This document shows, in pieces, positions 55,356-64,000 of a DNA stretch of 64,000 nucleotides; positions within the stretch are counted from its first letter, which is position 1, and the number at the start of each line of letters is the position of its first letter. The stretch spans positions 96,128,712 through 96,192,711 of the forward strand of contig CM028381.1 in assembly GCA_013146195.2 (NCBI GenBank), written 5' to 3'. The notes beneath the pieces were generated by a model that was given only the letters and a program-made list of their open reading frames with translations, was not told the origin of the DNA and did no database searches. Position numbers and translations under genes: made by a program. This stretch comes from Codonopsis lanceolata (taxonomy: Eukaryota; Streptophyta; Magnoliopsida; Asterales; Campanulaceae).

Positions 55356-58204
55356 TGTGACGACTCGACCTGAACCCGAGATGAAATCGCAAGTCAGGAC
55401 GTCCAAATAGGGGGACTAGAAATATGCAAGGACTCAATTGAAGAAAACGACGTGACGCAACATTAGAGACGTAACACGACTCTAGCACTATAAGGCCGGA
55501 ATTTTAAAAAAATTTCCTGATATAACAGTTAAGCAATTAAACCAAGTCTTTGGCGACACTACATGCCGGAACCCAAGCTAAGTTGTTAATAGGACAAGAA
55601 ATAAATAAGAGCTAATGGAATGCTCAGCGGAAGACTAAATGTAGTGAACTAATAACAAGATATACCAAGCTCAACTTACACAAATGCCGACACCAAAAAG
55701 AAGTACAAGTACTACGAGTGTTAAAACTACAAGTAGGTAATAAAAGATCATAAGTACAAATTCTATGCAAATTCCCAAGCATAGTCTGATTGACTTGCTT
55801 TAAAACTCATCGTCCTTGCAAAAGATAAAAGAATAGAAGTGGACATCTAAACAACCCCTTCAACTGCAACGCCAGACCAAAAGAGAAACCAAGGAACCTC
55901 GAATACCGCAAGCCTCAATGAGAAGGACCTGCTTTGCTAGGATCTAAAACATTAAAGGGGAATGGGTAAGTCATAAAGACTTGTAAGCTATCAATCATGC
56001 ATGTCATGGCAATATGCAACATACAAGCCAAGATATCATCACATAAGCATATAGATCATATATCCAAGATACACATTGTTTTCACATAGGTGCTTGAAAG
56101 TAAATCACATAGGATAAGGATATATGGAGAACCTGTGCCGCTTCGTAGTTCCTGCACATAAGCGTTATTTGGAATGTGAGGTGTCAGATGCTTGTGAATA
56201 CATCGACCTTCCGAGGAGATGCTCAGGATAGACACACCAATGTACTCTAGTGGTTACAACAAATGGGCTACTTCCCCTTGTGGCCACAATGGAGGTGTGT
56301 GTGCTAAAGACCAAGTATGCCAGCTGGACTCATGCAAATGCCAAGTATGTGTTTACTCAACAAAATCCCAAGTAGAGAATGAGCTCAACAAGAGCGATCT
56401 CGTTCATGACAAGTACATATTATCATCAATTAATCGAGGGGGGTTGAGCTCGACAAGAGCGAACTCAACATGTCAAATAGACATTCTATTATATGACATT
56501 TAAAATCAAGCATGATGGTCAATCCAATTCAAGAGTCTAGAACGAGTATTCTAGTGAAACGCATTTAAGAACGTCGTAGGGATTAATCATTGAGCCGGTA
56601 TTGTTAAATAGCTCACTAAAATAGACTCCGTTGAGTCATCTTTATAAATTCATCCAAGTAGAGTTAAAACACTAATTGTATTCCAAACTTTTTTCTAAGT
56701 TCTCGTATATGTTAGACTAGGTCATTAATCCAAATAATAACCATAGCCAAGAATTATCATAAATTCCTAAATTATGGAACCCTAGAATCATACATTCTAA
56801 AAGTTGTTAAAAGCCAATGGTCCAAGAACAATAGTTATTCCAAATGAAGCATATAACACATTTAATTCTAGGCTTAGGACCAAAATAATCAAGATGAGTA
56901 TATCATTCAAAATTTCCATATTCTCAAATCATCCTAAAACATGTTATTGACATGGTAGAGGCATGAGAGACATGAAAGAAAGAGGATAACATGTCATTTC
57001 TAGCATACAACCTAAGGGGAATCAATAACTTACCTTACACCAAGGAACAAGAGGAAATAAAGGAAATCTAATCGATGAGAATCGTGTTCCTCAACGATAG
57101 CTTCGATTTGAATGTCTCGGATTGGAAATCGGGACTCGGGAACTCAAGTTATGGAGAAAACACACACTAATCACCCCTCACCATTCACACACAAGAGCTC
57201 TTGAAGAGGGAGGAAGAAAATAGGGGAAATGGTGTCTTGGTAACAGCCACAAAGGAGAAAACAATATTTATACCACATGCAAAGTAAGTGGAATTCCACA
57301 TGTCAAGTGGAGAAGGTGGATGATTAAGCTCCTAATTAGGGATTATGATTAGATAAACCAAGTTAGGGTCTAATACAAGTAATTAGGGTCACTAATGATA
57401 GGGGATTAATAATCTAATTGGGTCACAATTTGAAATTGTAGAAAAACCCGTAAGGCTGAAAAACAAGGACAAGCGATCGCTTGATAAGAGGACCAAGCGA
57501 GCATTTGGTCCTTGAACCCAAGATGTCAATGAACTGAATTTTGTGTGGTCGCTTGGTCTCATGGCTGAGTGAGCGCTCAGTGCTCTGGATGGTCAAAATG
57601 GTTTGAAATGAAGCATCAAATGTGTCCAATTCAACCCCAAACCATAGGGAATGTTAAACACACTCAAACATGTCCGAAACAGGTCCGAACATCACCCGAA
57701 ACAAGTAGGAATAAAGGGCGAAACTCGCAACAAACATCAAACGATTCAACAATGAGTTAAACAAAGATACAACAAGCATGGAATAACATTCTCAAACATG
57801 TAAGGACTAGAATACAAGGTCTAAGGATCAAACCAACAACTCATGTGTCTTAAAGACACGAAACAAGGCAAAAGAAGGCAAACCGGGAGACCCTAAAAGT
57901 CAAAAGGTCAAATGAAGCAACAATGCTTCTGAACTCTTAACCAAACATACAATGACCAAGATTGAAGTTATAAAACATGTAAGAAAGGTATTAAGGCTCT
58001 ATTTAGGACTTAGTGGCATGACTCAAAGTAGTCAAAACAAGAGCATGCAAGGCATAACAATCTCACTAGACAACCATAGCTCAACTATTGGACTACTAAT
58101 AAGTCAAACATGTTAGGAATATTACTAGCATGTTAAATACACATATCAAGCATGTTAAACAAGTATAGTAGACATGTTACACAAGTAGGGTTTGGGTTCT
58201 CACA
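55356..58204. mobile_element. Solo LTR, Ty3/gypsy-like, 2.85 kb
   Basis: It begins TGTGACGACTCGACCTGAAC and ends GTTTGGGTTCTCACA, so the termini are inverted TGTGA/TCACA. Flanks TCCCT (55351-55355) and TCCTT (58205-58209) match at 4 of 5 positions. There is no internal region, PBS or polypurine tract beside it. Long LTRs with TGTGACGACYCG-type starts are known from Tekay/Del chromoviruses; the lineage is inferred. Strand is undetermined. Weak ORFs inside are not coding-like. Confidence 0.78.
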
Positions 58205-59230
58205 TCCTTTCTTTCTCTTGACATTCCGATTTACAGTTCCATATTCTGATCTATTATTGACGATGCTGGTGAACCGTCGTTCTGAGCGTAACACCTATTA
58301 GCAAGGATTGTCATGTCGAAACTTTCGTCCTGAGCATAACCTAGATTCTTGATTAGGCCCATTTTTTTATGATGCCAATGAAGAAGGCTCGGATTTAAGA
58401 GCGATAGTGGTGAGGCGTTTGAAATTGGGGGTGAATTTGAGTGGGTAAGTTAAAAATTTGAGAGTGGGTGAGATTGGAGGTGAATTGAAGATGGGTTTCA
58501 AAACATGGGATTTTGAGGTGGTTCAAGATTACGAGTTTAGAATGGTGGAGAAAGAGGAGGAAATTGCCATAAGTTTGTTTCTGTGGGCAAATTATAGAGC
58601 CCAATGTGTTACCTCCACATAAAGAAGATACAAAACTAAAACAAGACGATAGAACCCCCTAATTACCACTACCAAAATCGTAAACAAAAACTAATTGCAC
58701 AGAGGTCGTTGTTGAAGAAGAAGAGACAGGCAATGATGATATTACACAAAAAAAAAATCCTCATTTGAAGTTAACACTTTAATTTTTATAAATTAATAAG
58801 TGTACTTTTGTCTTTTCAAACATTTCCATCCAACCTAACAAACGCAAATAGCTCTCATTGACCTAATTATCATCAAATACCAAGCATAATGACTAAACTA
58901 AGAAAAAAGAGAGTAGAGTGAGCTTAATAAATAATTCATCAAACTGGGATGACCAAATTGCGATATAAACCTAAAGGTTTTTAAGACCTCATCTTCAATA
59001 TAAAAGTGATAAGCTTGTATTTTTCATTTTATTTTCATTATTTATTTCTAGAATAATGATTATTTTGAGCTTTGGTTAAGAATTAATTGCATTTAAGATC
59101 CTATTTTTATGAATTTTGTGCTTCATGTAGGTTTCACGAAATATTTAAAGTTTTCAAGGCTCATTGTGTATTTGTGTTCAAATCGAGGAAAAATCGGAAG
59201 AAAGATGAAGGGTGAAATTTAGGCCAGTCC
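58205..59230. other. Gene-free interval
   Basis: Right arm of the large TIR element to 58972, then AT-rich sequence. The minus-strand ORF at 58395-58604 has no recognisable domain. Confidence 0.5.
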
Positions 59231-59931
59231 ACTTTATTTGCTAAAGTACCCTCTTTTTATTTTCAACCGGAAAAAGTCACTTTTGGACGCGAAAATACTG
59301 CAATATCCTTAATGAGCAAGAGGCACACTACGACAAGTTTATACATCGCGATGCAAAATACTGTGACGGATGAAGTATTCATTGTTTAATTATTATTAGT
59401 TTGCACCGCGGTTTACAAATTCAAAAGCTAACAAAGTTTTGTACCGTGATTCACAAATTCAAAAGCTAGCATAGTTTTGCACCGCGATTCTTTTCTTAAA
59501 ATTGTTGCACCGCGATATATTTGCACTTTATACCGTAATTTATTGAAAATTAATTATTTTTTTGCACTTTAACAACCTTTTCAAATCGCGATTCAGAAAT
59601 CTTTGCATCGCAATTCACAAAATTAAAAGTCATCATAGTTTTGTACCACGATTCTTTTCTTAAAATTGTTGCACCACGATATATTTGCACTTTATACTGT
59701 AATATATTGAAAATTAATTAATTCTTTGCACTTTAATAAACTTTTGAAACCGCGATTCAGAAATCATTAAACAAAAATAAAATTTTCATATAAAAAGTGA
59801 CTTTTAAACCGCGGTTCACGCGACTACTTATCGTTAAGCGTTCATTAATGGTAACTTAGTCATTTCTCTCTCAAAAGTGACTTTTTCCCGGTTGAAAATA
59901 TATAAGGTGTAATGTAGCAATTAAATTGTTG
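59231..59931. mobile_element. TIR element with internal CCGCGATTC-rich tandem repeat
   Basis: The left end 'ATTTTCAACCGGAAAAAGTC' (59259-59278) pairs with the right end, reversed 'ATTTTCAACCGGGAAAAAGT' (59880-59899). Weaker pairing extends outward about 30 bp. Inside, two direct copies of about 185 bp (about 59415-59600 and 59600-59775) share 'ATTCTTTTCTTAAAATTGTT', 'GATATATTTGCACTTTATAC' and 'CGCGATTCAGAAATC'. No coding sequence. Confidence 0.65.
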
Positions 59932-60946
59932 GAAAAGGGAACCGACCCACAATCTATACATATATAAAACGAGATGAGTAAATAATGGAAATATCCTGCC
60001 AAAAGTGACTTTTTCCAAATTTAGAAACATTTATAATTTGTATATTTGTCTTTTTTTTTGAAAATTGAAATGAAAATCAATTAATGAAGTTAACAACAAC
60101 TCTTCAGATTCAAATGACTTTACAAATATTTTTAGTGCATTTAATGTAAACAAATTTCATAACATTTAATATAGTTCAATATGATTTACGAAATGACAAG
60201 AAATACAATATCAAAATAATATCAAATATTGTATAATTTATTCTATATCTGATTTCACATTTATTTTTTTATTTAATATTTTTTTTTGCATTTGTAATTG
60301 GGATATTGGCTTCTAAATCTACACCACATTAATATAAACTCCCAGAAATAAAATTAAATGATGAAACTGTCGACTCAATATAAATTATTTGCCACTAATA
60401 TTAATAATAGTCTTGACAAATAATTACAATGTAGTTTATTCAAACCAGTTTAAAACCATAAATCAAAGTAACATAATTACTTCCCATCACTAGTGAATTA
60501 GTTAATGGTTTACTAAAGAAATATTTTTGGTAAACTTCCAAAATAATGATAATATTTTTTTTTCATTTAGTAAAAACGAATTACATTATCAGGCTTACTA
60601 AATAATGTATTGTTCAACATAGAATATTATCGTTACCTTATGAAAGCTTTAATATTTTAACTAACTTTATTTATATAAAAGATGGATGTCAGATAAATTT
60701 GTTAATAGACAAAGACAAATTAGTAAAAGAACACATGCATTAAATTAATGTTTCTCCAAGGAGTATATAAAATAGTTGTCAACCATAGGTATTTGCAACC
60801 GTATGAAGTGTATAAATTAAATGCAATAAATATTTTGAAACAAATTATTTTGTTTAGATGTTTTGAAGCTTAATTTATGACTAATATGAGTAGTTTTATG
60901 AAAATTTTAATTCTTCTTCATTCTTATAAAATTTAGATTCTTATAG
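59932..60946. other. AT-rich gene-free interval
   Basis: A second, isolated 'AAAAGTGACTTTTTCC' (60002-60017) echoes the TIR of the neighbouring element. Nothing else is recognisable. Confidence 0.5.
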
Positions 60947-61074
60947 TTTTAAAATGGGGGAATTTCAAGTGGGTACAATTTTGAAAACATGTTTTCATCT
61001 AGGACAATTAATTTTTTGCACATTTCATTAAACTACAAATTGCTTGCCAAATGACAAAAATGCCATTAATGAAA

Positions 61075-61355
61075 AATCTGATGCCAAGCCTTGGCATCAG
61101 GATGATTAATTTCAGGCATCAGGATAATTAAATCCGCATCGTGACTCGATGCCAAAATATTGATGCCAAATCTTGGCATCAGGTGAAATGCTGATGCCTA
61201 CAATTGTTGCTGATGCCAAATCTTGGCATCAGGTGAAATGCTGATGCCTACAATTGTTGCTGATGCCAAATCTTGGCATCAGGTGAAATGCTGATGCCTA
61301 TTGCTGATGCCTATCAAACATAATCTTGGCATCAGGTGAAATGCTGATGCCTATA
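61075..61355. repeat. Palindrome-containing tandem repeat (TGATGCC/GGCATCA)
   Basis: Three near-identical units of about 51 bp run from about 61160: 'TGATGCCAAATCTTGGCATCA' palindrome, 'GGTGAAATGC', 'TGATGCCTACAATTGTTGC'. Partial units flank them at 61080-61155 and 61313-61352. Each unit can fold into a short hairpin. It is subterminal in the Pack-MULE. Confidence 0.9.
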
Positions 61356-61538
61356 ATTTTCATCATGTGATGGACCAGTTACTCTGCCCACTCTCTGTAT
61401 CTCAAGTCAAATTTATTTATACCAGTTCATGGACATTGTCACATCATTCTTGAAAAAGTAAAGAGAACAAGTATCAAAAGTCAAACCAATAAACCAGAAC
61501 AATCAATCAATCTTGAATAACAATCTCTATTCGAAAGA

Positions 61539-61795
61539 CTAGGCGTTTTCCTTGCGAAACTTCTCTTCTTCTTCAGGGGTGAAATCATTCTCGATATTGA
61601 AATACTGGCGTGCATCCTCGACAGATAAATCTTTGACAGAATCGGCAATCTTCTGGCAAGTTATGTCAAATAAACCACTAATATCGAGGTAATTTGCCGC
61701 CAACAAGAGATCAAAGAGTTTGTACCGCGACTTTGAAGCAATAGTTTCGAGAAATACTTGGTCGAAATTCCTGAGATCGTCATCGGAAGCAATAG
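61539..61795 (-). pseudogene. SKP1-like C-terminal fragment captured in the Pack-MULE
   Basis: The minus strand reads about 85 codons without a stop to the TAG at 61539-61541. 'YKLFDLLLAANYLDISGLFD' and 'ITCQKIADSVKDLSVEDARQ' match the SKP1 helical region. 'FNIENDFTPEEEEKFRKENA' matches the conserved F-box-binding C-terminal tail. SKP1 links F-box proteins to cullin in SCF ubiquitin ligases. The N-terminal POZ-like half is missing and no start codon is in frame nearby, so it is a gene fragment, though its frame is still open. Confidence 0.82.
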
Positions 61796-61819
61796 TTTGC
61801 GGAAAGGGAAAATCAGATC

Positions 61820-62145
61820 CAATGGCTCAAGAAACCGAGCCCCTTCTCGACGACTCCGATCAGATCTTATTCGTTGTCGATGTCCTCATCGCCGCTGAGA
61901 AACGGATCAACAATCAACCCGATTGGTTCGCCATATCGCCAAGAAGCGTCTCCAAGGCAGAGATCTCAAAGGCTGTCGCGATTTCGCCATCTTGGCTCAA
62001 GAAACCGAGCCCCTTCTCGACGGCTCCGATCAGATCTTAGCCGTTGTCGACATCCTCATCGCCGCCGAGAAACGGATCAACAATCAACCCGATTGGTTCG
62101 CCATCCTCCAACTGGAACGCCTGTACAAAAAGCAGATTGATTAAT
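61820..62145 (+). pseudogene. DnaJ-protein N-terminal fragment with a 170-bp internal duplication
   Basis: Two copies of 'AQETEPLLDxSDQIL' and 'LIAAEKRINNQPDWFAI' start at 61822 and 61992, 170 bp apart, and are therefore in different frames. The right copy is preceded by 'IAKKRLQGRDLKGCRDFA'. This is the N-terminal region of a plant J-domain protein family whose next segment is normally the J domain (QLER...KKQYR...HPDKN). Here it ends 'LQLERLYKKQID' and a stop, before the J domain's HPD motif. It is a captured, rearranged exon. Confidence 0.75.
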
Positions 62146-62501
62146 TCAAAGGAACGCACCTGAATGAGAGAGAGAAAGAGAGAAAGAGAGAAAATGAGTG
62201 ATGAGTCTGAATCTCTTATTTGGTGGGTAAGATGTTGATGGAGACGGCAGGTAAGATGACATCACCAACTCGAAGGAACTTTTGGTTTTGTGAGTTGATG
62301 GTGTGGTTGGTATTCATGTGCTCGTTGTATAATCTGCAAAGCAACGAGTGGTGTTGCGAATTCGACCGAATTCTTTCTTAAAGGGTAGTGACGTACTTTC
62401 GCCCCAAAATTGTATCTAAAAGATATGTCCAAAAAATAGCTGGATTTATTTGAAAACATGTTTTATAAAATGTACCTGCTTGTAATTATTCCTTTTAAAA
62501 T

Positions 62502-64000
62502 TTAAAGATTTTTAGAACAAGTTTGTTGTTCGAGGTGCTTAGGTATTTTCATTATTCTAAAAAAATGTTTTTATATTTTATAACAAGTTTATAAATCAAT
62601 AATATCAATAAATTACATAACAGTCAGATTTCAAATAATTTACTCCATACAATAGTAATATAAACATACATAATTATGACATATTATGAAATTTACAGAC
62701 AATTTCATATAAATTATTAAATAGAAAAGACAAATTAGTAGCCAAGTATCAACAATAAATTTACTGTTAACATTTACTTGCCACCGATAATGGTAATAGT
62801 CTAGAAAAATAATTATTGTATAAAATATCAGCATATGCACTACTCCTATTGTCATTCAAATATTTTGTATTTAACCGTCGAATACTTATAAAAATTCAAG
62901 CAATTTTATATATGAAATCTATATATTGGACATAGGCTAAGGTTAGATTGAACAAATAATTGACAAATTTATAAGAAAAAATATATATCTGACTCAAGGG
63001 TGGGAGAGATACCAAGACTAGGGGACACACTTACCTATCAAAAAAATAGATAAATAAATAAATATATACATATATATGATGAGATTTTTTCTACTCCATT
63101 TTAATCAAATCTGAAGCTAAAAAATAAAATTCTTAATATATTTGTCTAGCCTACATGTTTAAAAATCAAGATCTAATATATGCAAAAAAAAAAACATTAA
63201 CGTAAATTAACAAATAAAAATCTTAGTATATTTGTCCAGCCTACATGCTTAAAAATTTAGGTCTAATATTTGCAAAAAACTTTAACCTATTAAAGTTAGT
63301 TTACAAAAGATATATATTTATTCAACTTAATCGGTAATATGCCAAGGTTAATTTGAACTTTAATTTTACAAATATTTTCCAAAATATACAGATCTAGGAA
63401 GTTTTTCTCCATTTTCATCAGATCCGAAGTCAAAAAGTGCATAACTGATGTTTATTTTTCCATTTTTATCAAAATTAAATTTATAAAACAAATGTCCAAC
63501 ATTAAAAGTTGGGATCATATTTTTTTATCCATTTTGAAAAACAAATTGGAAAAAAAATCATATGTTTAAAATTTTTCTCAGATATGATAGAACTAAGCTT
63601 TTATTTTTATAAACGGTTTTTTAAAGTAAAAATGTATATTGATATGTACTTGGATATAATTAATTAACTAAAAGATCTGTATATTTTTCATACTTAGTTA
63701 AATTAAACTCTCACTTTTTAAAATAATAATCGAAATTCAAATTTGTATCATACAAATTTCTCTCAAAATTTTATTTACAAAAAATAAAAAGGAAATATAA
63801 GAAACCTAATACTGAAATGCTTTGAAAGTATTCAACGTTAGGGTTTATTGGGGGACGATGTGGCTACATATTCCAAAAAAGGGAAGGGGACCTAGCGAAA
63901 TATCAACTATCTATTATAGGACTTCTTCTAATGCACACTAAGAATCTAGACTCAATAACTTTTGTTATTGAATAGTTGTATAAAAATTATGTTGCATAAT
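62502..64000. other. AT-rich gene-free end of window
   Basis: 62990-63060 carries a reverse-strand relative of the retroposon tail at 21055-21175 ('GGGTGGGAGAGATACCAAGA', 'ACACTTACCTATC', AAATA repeats). 63120-63290 has a loose direct repeat ('TATTTGTCYAGCCTACATG' twice, about 90 bp apart). No gene is seen. Confidence 0.5.

Larger units (their letters stand above)
54733..58972. mobile_element. Large TIR element (AATTTGGTCA family) hosting a solo LTR
   Basis: The left end 'CACAATTTGGTCACCCTAGC' with 'TTCGTTAAGCTCACTTTA' mirrors the right end (reversed 'CGCAATTTGGTCATCCCAG', 'TTATTAAGCTCACTCTA'). Without the solo LTR (55356-58204) it would be about 1.4 kb, similar to 39850-41165. A MITE hairpin sits at about 55049-55171. 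No transposase is seen. Confidence 0.6.
60956..62492. mobile_element. Pack-MULE carrying SKP1-like and DnaJ gene fragments
   Basis: A 1537-bp element is flanked by a perfect 9-bp duplication TTTTAAAAT (60947-60955, 62493-62501), the size typical of Mutator-like elements. The left end 'GGGGGAATTTCAAGTGGGTA' and the reversed right end 'GGAATAATTACAAGCAGGTA' start imperfect inverted repeats of about 90 bp with a shared 'AAAACATGTTTTCA'. Inside, left to right, are a palindromic tandem repeat, an SKP1-like exon fragment on the minus strand and a duplicated DnaJ-protein fragment on the plus strand. No transposase is present. Confidence 0.88.

Noticed and set aside
56219..56503. 94-codon ORF within the solo LTR
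   Set aside because: LTRs are non-coding; Cys-rich appearance is probably chance.
61075..61355. CRISPR-like repeat array
   Set aside because: The units are contiguous palindromic tandem repeats without unique spacers, in a plant transposon.

Overview
This is a plant nuclear genome window, from a eudicot. The evidence is spliced genes with short GT-AG introns, a chloroplast-targeted one-helix protein, Ty1/copia and Ty3/gypsy LTR elements, many MITEs and Mutator-like TIR elements, and an AT-rich background. The species cannot be read from the sequence.

Four host genes are supported, with exons resolved by translation and splice sites. (1) A 12-exon mitochondrial TPR protein on + (13936-20803, 420 aa, NDP1-like). 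(2) OHP1, a thylakoid one-helix LHC-like protein on - (21718-22725, 124 aa). (3) A D-type cyclin with an LLCDE Rb-binding motif, most like CYCD7;1, on - (25329-27034, 354 aa). (4) A GID4/VID24-family substrate receptor of the GID/CTLH ubiquitin ligase on - (41653-50134, 9 exons, 229 aa). Genes 1-3 have the order and strands I remember for Arabidopsis At5g02130-At5g02120-At5g02110, so the block looks like conserved microsynteny.

Layout. 1-455 is a degenerate tandem array that replaces the start of the 5' LTR of a 10-kb decayed SIRE/Maximus-like copia element (to 10683). That element carries a long extra (envelope-like) reading frame after pol. 10684-13240 is a decayed minus-strand LTR element with a GGCCC-rich insertion. 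13.2-27.8 kb holds the three syntenic genes, with TE insertions in their introns and flanks. 27839-33484 is a nearly intact copia element with a perfect 5-bp target duplication. 33.5-41.5 kb is a MITE-rich segment with a partial segmental duplication and a 'ghost' of the cyclin locus, in which both gene flanks are joined and the coding region is missing. 41.6-50.1 kb is GID4, with a 2.3-kb long-TIR Mutator-like element in its last intron. 50.1-64 kb has no intact gene: nested MITEs, long-TIR elements, a 2.85-kb solo LTR, and a Pack-MULE (60956-62492, 9-bp target duplication) carrying pieces of an SKP1-like gene and a DnaJ gene.

The genes are separate housekeeping or developmental genes and do not form a pathway. 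The most unusual observations are the coding-less cyclin ghost, a copia LTR with a canonical trimeric heat-shock element upstream of OHP1, the SKP1/DnaJ Pack-MULE, a spliced leader with its own TATA box before the extra ORF of the first copia element, and a recurring CTG/CAG-to-CG indel signature between repeat copies that may be an assembly artefact.
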